Below are positions 52,698 through 63,938 of a DNA stretch of 64,000 nt, piece by piece (the stretch's first letter is position 1; each line of letters starts with the position of its first letter). This DNA comes from Rhizomys pruinosus. Its lineage: Eukaryota > Chordata > Mammalia > Rodentia > Spalacidae. The stretch spans positions 1,663,088 to 1,727,087 of the forward strand of contig VZQC01005680.1 in the NCBI GenBank assembly GCA_009823505.1, read 5' to 3'. The notes beneath the pieces are model-generated. The model saw nothing but the letters and a program-made list of their open reading frames with translations. It was not told the origin of the DNA and did not search any database. A program made the translations under genes and the position numbers.

Positions 52698-52947
52698 GGG
52701 GCTGGAGAGATTGCCTAGCGGTTAAGAGCACCGACTGCTCTTACAGAGGACCCGGGTTCGATCCCCAGCACCCACATGGCGGCCGAGAACCGTCTGAAAC
52801 TCCAATTCCAGGAGAACTCCAGTTCCAGGGGAATCCGAGACCCTCTTCTGACCTCCGCGGCATTGCACGACACGGGTGCACAGACTTGCATGCAGACAGT
52901 ACATTCATACACATACAGAAATAAATAAAAAAATTAATAAAAAAAAA
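52698..52947 (+). mobile_element. B2 SINE (long form), 16-bp target duplication
   Basis: TTAAAATGCCAAGAAT occurs perfectly at 52682-52697 and 52948-52963. The A and B boxes are intact and the body is close to the 20961-21206 copy, so it looks like a young insertion. Confidence 0.94.
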
Positions 52948-52964
52948 TTAAAATGCCAAGAATA

Positions 52965-53395
52965 ATAATTAGCAGGTCTCTAGACAGTGAACACAAATTG
53001 CTGTCCTCCATTCCTGTCTCTGTCAGTCCAAGTCTCTGTCCTCTGCCTATGGCTCTGGGAAGCAAGGGACCCTGGGTAGTCAGTATCCTCTCTTTCTCCT
53101 TCCCTCCAAAGCTTGAGTTCATTTGACTCCAAATGCCCGTTCTTCACTGATGTTGACCTCAAAACTGGACTGCCTCTGAGAAGCCTCCAGGACAAATGGA
53201 AGGAAGAAGGAGTTGGGGAACGGGATCGGTCTCCAGTGAACTGGAGTTTTCTCATCACAGGATGGAAAGTGATCTAGAGATAAACGGTGACCATAGCTGC
53301 AAAGCATTTCAAACCTGCAGAACGCACACTTGAACATGGTTGAGATGGCAGTTTCCTGTGCTAGGCATATTTTATCACACGAAAAATTAAATTCA
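52965..53395. other. Unique intronic sequence
   Basis: Nothing recognised; a 116-codon open frame at 53119-53469 on the minus strand runs into a B1. Confidence 0.45.
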
Positions 53396-53545
53396 AGCTG
53401 GGCATGGTGGTCCACACCTACAATCTCAGCACTCCAGAGGCAGAGGCAGGAGGACAGGTGCAAGTCCAAGACTAGCCTGAGCTACATCAATTCCAGGTCA
53501 TTCTGGGCTACATAGTGAGACCCTGTCTCAAAAGCCAAAAAGAGA
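53396..53545 (+). mobile_element. B1 SINE
   Basis: GCTGGGCATGGTGGTCCAC to GACCCTGTCTCAAAAGCC. Confidence 0.88.
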
Positions 53546-53574
53546 AAGAAGAAAAAAGATCATGTCTCTCTTTC

Positions 53575-53885
53575 TCCCCTCCCTCCCTCTCAGTCTTTCT
53601 GTCTCCCCTGTCTCATTATCACTCTGATCTCCCTCCTCCTCTTCCTCCTCCTCCTCCTCCTCCTCCTCCTCCTCCTCTTCTTCTTCTTCTTCTTCTTCTT
53701 CTTCTTCTTTTTCTCTCCCTCTCTTATCCTTCTCTTCCTCCCCCTTCTTTCTGTTCATCTCTGGCCATCTCTCTCTATCTGATCTCTATCTCTGTCTCTC
53801 CATCTCTTCAATTCTACCTCTTTGTCCTCCTCTCTGACTCTCTCTGTCTGTCTGTCTCTCTCTTTCTCATCTTTCCCTCCCAAGG
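53575..53885. repeat. Polypyrimidine tract (TCC)n (TTC)n and CT-rich DNA
   Basis: CTCC and TTC triplets at 53634-53712 inside some 300 bp of almost pure pyrimidine. Confidence 0.93.
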
Positions 53886-54257
53886 ACCCTTGACTTAACA
53901 CAGTGCCCTTCACTTTGGGAGAGAAGCTTGCATGGAGACGCGTCACTTCAGGAAACACTGACCACACTCCCTCCATCCTGTCACAGCCACAGACCTCCTG
54001 ACCACTTTGAGGTGTGCTCAGAAGAGTCGCCTTGTTCATGTTTCCACAGTACAGTTATCTCCAGTCTCCCTGGCCTTTGCTGGCCTCCCCCTCGCCGCCA
54101 GAGCTGCTCCACTCAGCTGCTTTCAGTCTCACCCCCCCCCCCACCAGTCTCCTTCCCTGCCAGGTTTCCTCCTTCTGCTCGCTAGAGAATTCTTTTAGTC
54201 TTCAGTTCTCAGGCTGCACTATTTTTTCCTCTATCTACTAGACCTTTCCTGATATAT

Positions 54258-54622
54258 TAGTTGATTTTTTTCACAGTTGTGACAAAATACCTGACAAAAG
54301 CAACTTAAGGAAGGGTTTATTCTGTCTGACAGTTTGAGGACACAGTCCGTCATGGTGGGAAGGCACAGCAGCAGGAGCGTGAGGCAGCTGCTCACATGGC
54401 CTCCACAGTCAGGAAGCAGAGACATGAATGCTGGTGCTCAGCTAGCTGTCTCCTTTTTATTCAGTCCAGGACCCAAGCCCATGGGATGGTGCTGCCCACA
54501 TTCAGGGTGGGTCTCCCCTCCTCAGTTAACCCAGTCTAGAAACTCCCTCACACACAGGTGCAGAGGTGTGTTTCATAGGCAATAACAGACTCTGTGGAGT
54601 TGATGATCACTATTAACCATCA
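54258..54622 (-). mobile_element. MaLR LTR, antisense
   Basis: TATTAGTTGATTTTTTTCACA, ACAAAATACCTGACAAAAGC, GTCCGTCATGGTGGGAAGGC and CAGTTAACCCAGTCTAG are seen in antisense LTR order. Confidence 0.75.
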
Positions 54623-54824
54623 CACCTATACACCTTTGAGAATAAGAGGCGATCCCAGGACCACCTTCACCACCCAGCAACCTCACCTACCTCTGAACTT
54701 GTCCTTCTCTCCTTTTTTCCCTTACAGAGGAAGCTGTGTCCAGGAAGTGAGCAGTGACCCTTTTCATTACTGTTCTCGTTGATCTGACCACATAGTTGAT
54801 AAGATCAACTTAAAAGAAGGACCT

Positions 54825-54966
54825 AGCCAGGTGTGGTGGGGCTGCCTTTAATCCCAGCACTTGGCAGGCAGAGGCAGGTGGACCTCTGTGAGTTCAAGGC
54901 CAGCCTGGTCTACAGAGTGAGTTCTAGGACAGCTGGGGCTACAGGGAGATCCTGTCTCAAAAAGAC

Positions 54967-54998
<32 letters not shown>
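54825..54998 (+). mobile_element. B1 SINE with a long A tail
   Basis: CCAGGTGTGGTGGGGCTGCC to CTCAAAAAGACC and about 32 A (54966-54998); AAGGACCT(A) before and AAGGGACCTT after suggest a short target duplication. Confidence 0.92.
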
Positions 54999-55001
<3 letters not shown>

Positions 55002-55042
55002 ACCTTATTTGGCTCAGAGTTGGGGGCAATGGTCCATCATGG

Positions 55043-55432
55043 TGATGTTGGTTTTAGTTGTCAACCTGACACAGAACAGTCACCTGGAAAGAGAGTCTTG
55101 ATGAGGGATTGTCTAGAAGAGGTTGGCTCTTGAGCACATCTGTGGGAACTGTCTTAATTGGTGTGGGAAACCCAACCCACTGCATGTGGCAGCATTCCCT
55201 AGGCAGAGGGTCCTGAACTGTGTAAGCGTGGAGAAATCTAGCTGAGCACTAGCAAGCCAGCTCATATGCCTTCATCACTCTCTGCTTGACTGTGGATGTG
55301 ATGAGACCAGCTGCTTTGGCTTCCCTGGTGATAGACTGTAACCTGGAATTGTGAATTGAAATAAACCCCTTTCTCCCCTAAGTTGCTTTTCATGGGGGCA
55401 TTTTTCTCTTGGCAATGAAGCTACAATAAAGG
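55043..55432 (+). mobile_element. MaLR (ORR1-like) LTR
   Basis: TTTTAGTTGTCAACCTGACAC, GATGAGGGATTGTCTAG, GTGTGGGAAACCCAACCCAC and AAATAAACCCCTTTCTCCCC run in sense order over about 390 bp. Confidence 0.8.
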
Positions 55433-55745
55433 CTCAGATGTAATAAATGGGTCAGTCTCCTGATGGATCCATTAATAGAAGGGCATTAGGGGAGCTAACG
55501 AAAGGTGGAGCTTAGAAGAAGTAGGCCACTGAGCATGTGTTCTTGGGAATATCTTGCCCTGACCCCTTCCTTCATTCCCTCTTTCTGCTTCCTGCCTTCC
55601 ATGGTGCAAGCTGCTTGGATCTGCTCTGCATGCTACACATTGATAGACTGTAACATCTGAAACCGTGAGCCAAAGTACATCTTCCCCCCCCTTCCGTGTT
55701 TCCTGTTAGCTGTTGGTCACAATAGGAAGGAGAACAACCACTGCA
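55433..55745 (+). mobile_element. Probable older MaLR LTR fragment
   Basis: GCTTCCTGCCTTCCATGGTG, CATTGATAGACTGTAAC and AACCGTGAGCCAAAGTACAT resemble the 3' half of MT/MLT-type LTRs. The assignment is weak. Confidence 0.4.
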
Positions 55746-56139
55746 CCCAAGCTGAGCCCTGGCTCTTCTCCCCTCTCCTCTCCCCACTGCCCAGGTGATA
55801 TCAATTCCAAGAGGTCCTATGCTTGGGAATGCTGTCCCTCCATGTACCCTAAATTCCTCAGACTGAAACACCCTTCCCTTTGCCTGGCTACTCCTCTACT
55901 CACCAGCCCTGGGTGCAGGCAGAGTCTCTAGCCCTCCGCTCTGATGCCCAGTGCCTCTCCTGTCCTTCCCGCTGACCCGTTCTCTTCCTCTTTGGGGCAA
56001 CCACTGAGCCTCTTTCTGCTTTCCCAGAATCCCATACAATACTCATTGAAATCACACATGAAGATCACCCTCCCTCCTGTATTTATTCTCTCTCCTCTTC
56101 ACACGATAAAAGGTATCATTCATTTCCTACCACAATTAT
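55746..56139. other. Unique intronic sequence
   Basis: Pyrimidine-rich, nothing recognised. Confidence 0.45.
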
Positions 56140-56640
56140 GAGACAGGCGGCAGCTCTTTCCATGCTTGGCAGACAGCTCGAACACGACTGCACTTCTGTC
56201 TCTCTTGATTTACTAATCAGGGCTCACATGCTCCACGAAGATGCGTGGGTCAAGTGTTTCCCTACTCATCAAGCCCTTTCTCTAATCTAGGAGACTGTTA
56301 TCATTTTTAGCAACAGCAGAGCTTGCAGAAATGAGATGTGGGGTGAAGTGAGGGCGATACATGCAGCCCCTTTGTCATTATTAGGGGAAACGCTGGGTGG
56401 TTGTGTTTCTTCTGTTGACCTCCGAAGTTCTCGTGGGATAAGCCATGTTCCTCATTAGCTCAGTCTCAGGACAAACTGCCTTAGCGCCCCCCAGACCCAT
56501 GCTGTCTGCCTTGGTGGGGACCTTCTTAACTGTGGTGTTCAGCCTATTCCATTGTACGAGTATTTATCTTGGGAATCAGAGAAACTACCAGAAATTAAAT
56601 GCATGAGATTATAGGTATGTGCACGTTAAGGTTTTTTTTT
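56140..56640. other. Repeat-free segment, candidate conserved non-coding element
   Basis: TTGATTTACTAATCAGGGCTC, GTTATCATTTTTAGCAACAG and TTTGTCATTATTAGGGGAAA lie in an unbroken unique block. Confidence 0.4.
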
Positions 56641-56860
56641 AAGATTTATTTTATTTGTGTGTATATTTCTAATGCCTATATGTGAACATGTGTGTATAGG
56701 TGTAGGTGCCAGTGGAGGTCAGAAGAGAGTGTTGGATCACCTAGAATAGAAGTTACAGATGATTGTGAATTATCTGATACAGGTGCTAGGAATCGAACTC
56801 TCATCCTCTGTAAGAACAGTAAATGCTCTTAACCACTGAGCCACCTCTCTAGCCCCAGTG
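56640..56860 (-). mobile_element. B3 SINE, antisense
   Basis: AAGATTTATTTTATTTGTGTG to CTGAGCCACCTCTCTAGCCCC. Confidence 0.8.
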
Positions 56861-57364
56861 TCCAATGTTAGGGGCTTTGGGGGTGAGAACTGTTACCCTT
56901 CATGGGCCTAGCATAGGAGCATGCTGGGAGGGTTGAGCTGGACCACAGCCATGGGGCCAGACAGTACCTCCCTCATCCTGCAACCCCATGTCAAGATCAC
57001 ACAAAGGGCTATGTCTTCCTTGCCAGACTGGCTTCTGCAAACATTTATTCTGGATTATTCCCCAATGTATTTCTGAGTCTTGGATGATCTCCTGGCTCCA
57101 TGGCTACCTAGGAAGTACTTTTCTCTGAGTCATAAGGAGTCGTTCGTCCAAGCACAGAGCAACTGTGTTCAACCAAAGTCCAGGAGGCTCTGCTTTCCTC
57201 AGCTGTCCAAAGGGAACGCAGGAGGCCCTGCCACGGTCAGAAATCTCTGCCCTCCATGGTCAAAGTGGCTTTTGGTTTTAACTGAAAAGATTTACCTTCT
57301 TTAGCCTTAGTTCTGACCATAGTTGACTGCTTTGTACACAAATTCTTTCTCTAAAATAAAGTGA
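56861..57364. other. Unique intronic sequence
   Basis: Nothing recognised. Confidence 0.45.
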
Positions 57365-57700
57365 AAGACATGTACACAAAAACACACATAACAAACATAC
57401 ACTGTCCACATACACCACACAGTATACAACATGTATATACATCCTCCATACACACCACATACAGTATACAACACATCCTCCATGCACACCACACATAGTA
57501 TACAATACACATACAAATACACAACACTTCTGTATACACACACCACATATAACACTCACCACACAAAAACATACATGTCACTATGTATACACATGCCACA
57601 TACATCACATACTACATCACACACACGCACAGTATATAAACCTCAAAACCACACACACTACACAGGTATATAGTATACATCACATGTACATTGCATACAT
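57365..57700. repeat. CA-rich complex microsatellite
   Basis: ACACCACA, ATACA and CACATA repeats with a loose period, 330 bp. Confidence 0.88.
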
Positions 57701-57714
57701 ATGCTGGTTAGGTT

Positions 57715-57903
57715 TTTAAAAGAATTATTTAATATTTTATGTGTATGTTTATGTGTGGGGAGGGACAGTATGCCATCCATAGAGGCCAAAAGAGGGTGTT
57801 GGGTCCCCTGGAGTTGGAGTTACAGTTGTAGGCCACCCAATGTCATAATGGAACCTGAACACAGCAACGAATGTTCTTAACCACTGAGTCTTCTCTTCAG
57901 CCC
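57715..57903 (-). mobile_element. B3 SINE, antisense
   Basis: CATAGAGGCCAAAAGAGGGTG to ACTGAGTCTTCTCTTCAGCCCC. Confidence 0.78.
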
Positions 57904-57905
57904 CA

Positions 57906-58270
57906 TGGCTAGTTTTAATTGTCATCTTGACAGATCTTCAAATCACTTGAGTGGAGGGTCTTAAGGAGGAATGTTCTAATCACACTGGCCTGTGCATTGT
58001 CTGTGAGGGATTGTCTTGTTAACTGACCCAGCCCAGTGTGGGCGGCACTGCTCCCTAGGCAGGAGGTGAGTAGAGAAAGCTATCTGAGAGCCAGCAAGCA
58101 GGCAGCAGGGGTGCGCATTCATTTCTCTCCCTCTCTACCGTGGATGTGAGCTGACCAGCTGCTTCAAGTTCTTGCCGCCATGACTTCCCCCAATGGTGGA
58201 TTAATAAACCCTTTCCTAAGTGGCTTTTTATCAGAGTATTTTATCACAGCAAGAGAAATGAAACAGTACA
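57906..58270 (+). mobile_element. MaLR (ORR1-like) LTR
   Basis: TGGCTAGTTTTAATTGTCATC at the start, TGTGGGCGGCACTGCTCCCT in the middle, AATAAACCCTTTCCTAAG and AGAAATGAAACAGTACA at the end. Confidence 0.8.
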
Positions 58271-58345
58271 GGACACAGACATCATACACGCTGCACATAT
58301 ATCAGATACACTATGTACACACAAGACACAGAGCACATGTATCAC

Positions 58346-58347
58346 AC

Positions 58348-58388
<41 letters not shown>
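58346..58388. repeat. (CA)n microsatellite
   Basis: About 20 CA units. Confidence 0.95.
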
Positions 58389-58389
<1 letters not shown>

Positions 58390-58924
58390 GGGAAAGCAGC
58401 TTCAGATACTCAGTTCAATGGATGATTCCACCTGGGTATGACACAGTTTGTTTTACTGTACTGAAACAAAGCAAACAAACAAAAAAAAAAAAAGAAAAGA
58501 AAAGAAAAAATCAGGGAGGACTCCTAAAGTCTTATTAAGCCATGCCCCAGGAATAGAAGCTCCGAAAACAATTAAGAGTAAATTACTGCCAACAGTTTTA
58601 GGTCAGAGCTAAGAAAACCCCCATATGCTGCAGCAGAAGCCACACCCTCCAAGGTGGCAGCCAGAGCGGAAGGAAGGAGGAGGGAGTAGCCCGAACGAAG
58701 ATGGGAAGGTTGGAAAGACATTAAGGAGGTAAAGGGGTAACCTGGAAATAATAAGTATCTTTATTTGAAGGCTCGGCAGACCTCAGATTTAGGCAGTAGG
58801 ATTTTTTTCCAGAAACTGAAAGCCATAAACCATTTACTCTCAGTTAAAATCTGCCCCTTCCCTGTCACCATTCAGAGCTCTAAACTGCTCCAAAGACTGT
58901 TTTTTGTTGGATTTGTTTTGTGCT
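58390..58924. other. Unique intronic sequence with an A-rich run
   Basis: CAAACAAACAAAAAAAAAAA at about 58470-58495; otherwise nothing recognised. Confidence 0.45.
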
Positions 58925-59112
58925 GCTTTTATTTAGTTTGTCTAGCATGCACAAGGCCCTGGGTACACCGGCACACTCCTATAATCCCAGAAGTGTGGAG
59001 GCAGGAGGCTCAGACTTCAAGGTCATCCTCATCTGTATAACAAGTTTGAGGCCAACCTGGGCAACATGAGACTGTCTCAAAATAACCAAATCAATAAGGA
59101 AAAAAAAAATAC
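58925..59112 (+). mobile_element. ID/B1-type composite SINE, diverged
   Basis: TCTAGCATGCACAAGGCCCTGG is the ID end, followed by B1-like GAGGCCAACCTGGGCAACAT and an A-rich tail. Confidence 0.65.
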
Positions 59113-59594
59113 TACAGATTACTTTTTTAAAAACTTGTGTGAACCCAGCTCAATCTGAAAACCCAGTACTCAGGAGACTAAAACGTGAGGACAGACAAAA
59201 ATGCTCAAGGCCAGTTAGGCTTACAGAGTGGAGTCCAGGCTAGCCACCAGCTGAGAGATGAAGCAGATGGATCTTGGAGATGGTATGCCAAGGAATTAGG
59301 ACAAACATTGTATATCGTGAGTACTGACCCTCTACACACCTCAAGATCAATTTCAGATTTTAAAAGCTAAATTTAGAATTCCAAATAGAAAAGAATGAGT
59401 TATCTGGTTTTTTTTTTAAATCTGGATATTGAAGAACTTCCGATTTCAAAAACAGTAGGTTTCATAATAGCTGCAAACGTGTGCTTCTTAAAATAAAATG
59501 AAGACACAAAACCAACTGCAAGTGGAAAGTACAGCAGTAGCCAAAAAGCAAAATACTTTATGCTATTTGCTCATGAAAAGTCAAAAAGCAAAAT

Positions 59595-59810
59595 TAGAAG
59601 ATGGAGAGAAGGTCCATTGCTTAAGTGCGTGTACTGTTCCTGCAGAGGGCCGGAGTTTGGTTCCCAGCACCCAAAATGGGCAACTCACTACTACCTCCCA
59701 TAACTCCAGCTCCAAAGAATCTCATCTGGCCTCTGTGAGCACTGCACTCAGGTGTCCACACATATATACAGACACATACACATCATTAAAATTAAATCTC
59801 TTTAAAAGCA
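59595..59810 (+). mobile_element. B3 SINE
   Basis: AAGATGGAGAGAAGGTCCATTG head to AAAATTAAATCTCTTTAAAAG. Confidence 0.75.
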
Positions 59811-59869
59811 CAAAAGTTTATTTCCTCAGGCATTGTGTTATAGCAACAGCAAACTGATTAATGCACTCC

Positions 59870-60310
59870 TCGGGTGGCCTGTGCCCCAAATGGGTAGTGT
59901 GGAGCATTTAGTTCTGGGATGTCAAAGATTTAAAGAGGGACTGAAAATCATAGGAAAACTGAATTCCCTGCAGGGCACCCATGCGGCCTGGGTGAAGACA
60001 GCACATTGATAGCTAATGAATAATCTCAACTTCCTGGGGATAGTGTCCTGAAAACTTCAAATATTTTTCATCCCACTGGATTTACCTGCAAAAAAAATCA
60101 TAAGAAACTTCACTAAGTAGGTATACCTCAGTGTTGTTCATGAAGGGAGGGTGATTTCCAGCCCTTGATTCTAACATGGATCACACATCCATTTAGAAAG
60201 GCTGTTCCTTCATTTCTAACCCACCAAAGGACAAGCGTAATCAATATCGCAGAGAAACATTAGCTTCTTTGTGACATTTGAAAAACTGAGCATCCTTCAT
60301 GGGCAGGCAA
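59870..60310. other. Repeat-free segment, candidate conserved non-coding element
   Basis: GATAGCTAATGAATAATCTC and CAAATATTTTTCATCCCACTG are in unique sequence between a B3 and a (GA)n tract. Confidence 0.35.
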
Positions 60311-60324
60311 GGTGTCAAAGATAC

Positions 60325-60328
<4 letters not shown>

Positions 60329-60376
<48 letters not shown>
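60329..60376. repeat. (GA)n microsatellite
   Basis: About 23 pure GA units. Confidence 0.95.
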
Positions 60377-60382
<6 letters not shown>

Positions 60383-60464
60383 GGCAGTGTATGTGGGTCG
60401 GAGGACAAGTCTGGGTATCAGTCCTCACCTTCTATCTTGTTTGAGGAAAGGTATATTTCTTCTT

Positions 60465-60885
60465 TTTGAAGATTTATTTTTATTTATGTCTTGGGGTGGG
60501 AGCACATGTGCACAGATACATGGGTGCAGAGCCTTAGGAGAAGAGGGCATCAGATCCCCTGGAACTGGAGTTCCAGATGGAGTTACTATGTGAGTGCTGG
60601 GAACTGAACCTATGTCCTCTGTAAGAGCAGCCAGTGCTCTTAACCACTGGGCCATTTCTTCAGCCCAGTGTTTTTCTTGTGTACGTTGCTGTGTACACAG
60701 GGCTAGCTGGACCACAGGCTTCCAGGAATTTTCCTGTCTTTATCTCCCATCTCACCATAGGAAAGCTGGGATTACAGACGTGTGCTACATGTCCAACTTT
60801 ACATGGGCTCTGGGGATTCAAACTCAGGTCTTCATGCTTGTATGGTGAGCGCTTTACCCACTGAGCCACCTCTCCAGGCCCTATA
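60465..60885 (-). mobile_element. B3 then B4 SINE, antisense
   Basis: 60465-60667: GAAGATTTATTTTTATTTATG to GGGCCATTTCTTCAGCCC. 60668-60882: GGAAAGCTGGGATTACAGACG to ACTGAGCCACCTCTCCAGGCCC. Confidence 0.78.
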
Positions 60886-60892
60886 ACAGTTA

Positions 60893-61200
60893 AATATCTA
60901 TATCTATATCTATATCTATATCTATATCTATCTATCTATATCTATATATTATATATATATATATATATGTAGATAATAGAGAGATATATTCCTGTCTTCT
61001 TGGTGGAGGCAGGACATCAGAAGTCAAGTTATCCTCAACTCCTGGCTACTTAATAGATTTCAGGGCTAGCCTGGGATGCATAAGACCTTGTAGCACAAAA
61101 ATATTCTGTAAGATATAAATATCTATATCTATATCTATAATCTATCAATATCTTATCTTATACACTTTTATATACCTATATATCTATATATATATATATT
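60893..61200. repeat. (TATC)n / (TA)n tracts
   Basis: ATCTAT hexamers (60896-60945), TA run (60950-60968), a short B1-like piece, then TATC/TA again (61110-61200). Confidence 0.92.
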
Positions 61201-61509
61201 TTCCTATCCCCTGGAAGAGCTCACAGTTCTATGAAAGTAATTCATGAATCACAGTTATGACACAAAATGACACGGGTTTGTCCAAGAGGTTCTGGGAGCT
61301 TATTTCTGCTCAGGAGAGATTAATGGGGACTCTGGGAAGGTTTGACATGGGAGATAAAATTTGATCTGGGCTGCAAAGCACCATTAGGTGACTTCCAGAT
61401 AAGGGTTTGCAAAAAGAGGGCTGGGAGAAGGGGACAGCCTAGTCACATAAGGAGTTCTGGGCCAGCTTGGGCTACAGAGAGACCTGTCACAAAAAAAAAA
61501 TGCTGAACG

Positions 61510-61766
61510 AGGGAGCTGGAGAGAGGGCCCAGTGGTGACAGCACTGGCTGCTCTTGCAGAGGGCCCAAATTTGGTTCCCAGGACCCACATGGTGACTAAC
61601 AACTGTAACTCCAGTTCCAGGGGATACAACACTGTCTTCTGGCCTCTTTGGGATTTTCGTAAATGTGGTACACTTACACATATGCAGACAAAACGTTTAC
61701 TCATACACCTAAAAATAATAAAGAAAATATTTAACAAAAATATCTGCCTCAGAATCCCATAAATAC
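61510..61766 (+). mobile_element. B3 SINE, 3' half duplicated
   Basis: GGGAGCTGGAGAGAGGGCCC head and AAAAATAATAAAG tail; the 3' half is copied again at 61774-61924. Confidence 0.8.
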
Positions 61767-61924
61767 ATGAAAAGATACAACACTGTCTTCTGGCCTCTTT
61801 GGGATTTTCGTAAATGTGGTATACTTACACACATGCAGGCAAAACGTTTACTCATACACCTAAAAATAATAAAGAAAATATTTAACAAAAATATCTGCCT
61901 CAGAATCCCATAAATACATGAAAA
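61623..61924. repeat. 151-bp direct tandem duplication
   Basis: GATACAACACTGTCTTCTGG starts at 61623 and again at 61774, and both copies end AAATACATGAAAA. Only a handful of differences are visible, for example TACACTT against TATACTT and ATGCAGAC against ATGCAGGC. The duplicated part is the 3' half of a B3-like SINE and its A-rich tail, so the copy is recent. Confidence 0.95.
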
Positions 61925-61951
61925 GATGCCATGTTCAAAATAACAATAATG

Positions 61952-62110
61952 CCGGGCGTGGTGGCACACGCCTTTAATCCTAGCACTCGGGAGGCAGAGG
62001 CAGACGGATCTTTGTGAGTTCAAGCCCAGCCTGGTCTACAGAGTGAGTTCCAGGACAGCTGGAGCTACAGGGAGACCCTGTCTTGAAAAGATCAAACATA
62101 AAACAAAACA
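61952..62110 (+). mobile_element. B1 SINE
   Basis: GCCGGGCGTGGTGGCACACG to GGGAGACCCTGTCTTG and a CAAAA-rich tail; the CpGs are still present, so it is a young copy. Confidence 0.93.
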
Positions 62111-62292
62111 AAACAAAATAACAATAATATTAATAATGATAATTATAATAATAGCAACAATAACAAAATAGAATCTTATGACTATAAGCAATTTTTTTTA
62201 AATCCTCAGGTTGGAAAAACAAAATGAAACATGGTTTTACACACTATTATGAAGTGAAGTCCTTTGGAGACAGCGGAGTATTGCAAAGTTAA

Positions 62293-62420
62293 CAGGCTAG
62301 CGAGAAGGCTCAGAGGGTAAAGGCCCCTGCTGCCAAGCCAGAGGACCTGGACTCACATGGCGAAAGGACAGAACTGGCTCCCACAAGTTGTCCTCCTGAA
62401 CCCTGGTTCCTACTTGGCTC
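62293..62420 (+). mobile_element. B3/B2-like SINE, 3' truncated
   Basis: GGCTAGCGAGAAGGCTCAGAG head and CCCACAAGTTGTCCTCCTGA; then an LTR end follows. Confidence 0.6.
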
Positions 62421-62615
62421 TCTCTGCCCCCTGGTCTGTCACCATGAGAACAGTCTCTGATGCACAGCCTGCTTATGCCATGAACCAAGCCACTCTGCCA
62501 TGTCCTCCCTACCATGATGCACTGAAACCCTCTGAAATCCTGATTGAAATAACTCCCCCTTCCTTTACATTGTTTCTGTCCCACACTGTGGTCACAGCAA
62601 GACAGAAGTAACCAA
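62420..62615 (+). mobile_element. MaLR LTR 3'-end fragment
   Basis: CCATGATGCACTGAAACC, AATAACTCCCCCTTCC and GGTCACAGCAAGACAGAAGT are the usual LTR 3' end; the 5' part is replaced by a B2/B3-like SINE head. Confidence 0.5.
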
Positions 62616-62619
62616 TGTC

Positions 62620-63017
62620 CCCACAGGGGGTAGGGGGGGAGATTAGAAAAATAAAAAGTAGTCAGAAGTATTCACTTCAGCTGAAAAGAGTTCGATTTGG
62701 GCTGTGGCATGAAGAGGGACTATTTTTCTATGTCAACTTCTACATAATCCATAAATGGAATAGTCAACTGCTATTTGTGAGCTTTCCTTTAACTTAGACA
62801 TTAAAAATGTGCTAGACAGTCAGAAATCATAGGAAACATCATTGCTTTTCAATGTGCCAATTACTACCATGAGCGGCTGAGAGATGCAGTGAATTAAGAC
62901 TATTCATTTCAGACTCCCAGAGTGGTGTCTGGGGAGATGGCTCAAGCAGAAAAGAGCTCCCCACACCAAGCTGGAGAGATGGCCATGTCTCTAGACCCAA
63001 CAGCAGGTTAAAAAGAA
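62620..63017. other. Unique intronic sequence
   Basis: Mostly unique; short ID-like head GGGGAGATGGCTCAAGC near 62933. Confidence 0.45.
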
Positions 63018-63135
63018 GGACTCTTGTTGGGTATGGTGGGGTACTCCTTTAAATCAATCGCATGGGAGGCAAAGGCAGATGGATTTCCGTGAGACTGAGG
63101 CCAGCCTAGTCTACACAGCAAGTTCCAGGTGGGAT
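63018..63135 (+). mobile_element. B1 SINE, 3' truncated
   Basis: TTCTTGTTGGGTATGGTGGG, GGGAGGCAAAGGCAGATGG, CTAGTCTACACAGCAAGTTCC. Confidence 0.8.
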
Positions 63136-63545
63136 TCTTAACTTGATTTTCTGCCCAGCAAGTAAGTTTCTCTGGTCTTTGTTCCTCATGCTTAATGAGT
63201 GTGTTCCTTGTTCCAACAGAAGATGGGATTATAGGCCAAAAGCGTGTTAAACTCTGGGAGATGTGACCAGCCCCCCTGCCTTCCTAAGGGATTTGACACT
63301 GACTCTGAGTGTGTGATTAAAAACTTGTCATCAGTGATGGTCAGTGCACTCTTATTTTGAAAGACATTTTAGCCACAGGTTTACAAAACTCCTTAAAGTG
63401 TTCTTTTTTTGCTTGCTCTCTGAATGTACCTGCCTAAGAAGGCTGACATTCGCAAAATGGCCTGCTATGTTTTGAACTCCAAGTAAACAAAAATACTTCA
63501 CAGAGGTGCTGAAGAGATGGCTCCCTGAGTGAAGTGGTGGCTGTG

Positions 63546-63938
63546 TGTGGTGATTTAAATGAGAAATGTCCCCCACAGGCTCAGGCAGTTCAACACTACT
63601 TTAATCTTGGATTTAAACAGCACAGCTAGTGCTGCTGTCTCGGGAGGTCATGGAGCCTTTAGGAGGTGTGGTCTTGCTGGGGGAAGTGTGTCTCTGGGGG
63701 CAGGCTTTGAGTGCACCTAGCCTTGCCCCACTTCCGGTCCACTTTCTCTGCTTCCTGTTTGCCTTTGAAGACCTGAGCTCTCAACTTCCTGCTCCTGCTT
63801 CCGTGCCTTCCTCTTCTGCCAGACAGCCCCTCCATGATGGCCTTTTATCCCTCTGGAACCTAAGTCAAAATAAACTCTTCCATAAGTCACTTTTGGTCAT
63901 GGTGTTTTTATTACAGCAACAGAAAAGTAACTAATACA
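63546..63938 (+). mobile_element. Solo MaLR LTR (MT/MST-like) with 5-bp target duplication
   Basis: The element begins TGTGGTGATTTAAATGAG and ends GTAACTAATACA, the TG...CA ends of MaLR LTRs, and is 393 bp long. It is flanked on both sides by CTGTG (63541-63545 and 63939-63943). AAATAAACTC near its end serves as the LTR poly(A) signal region. No internal sequence or second LTR follows, so it is a solo LTR. Confidence 0.85.
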
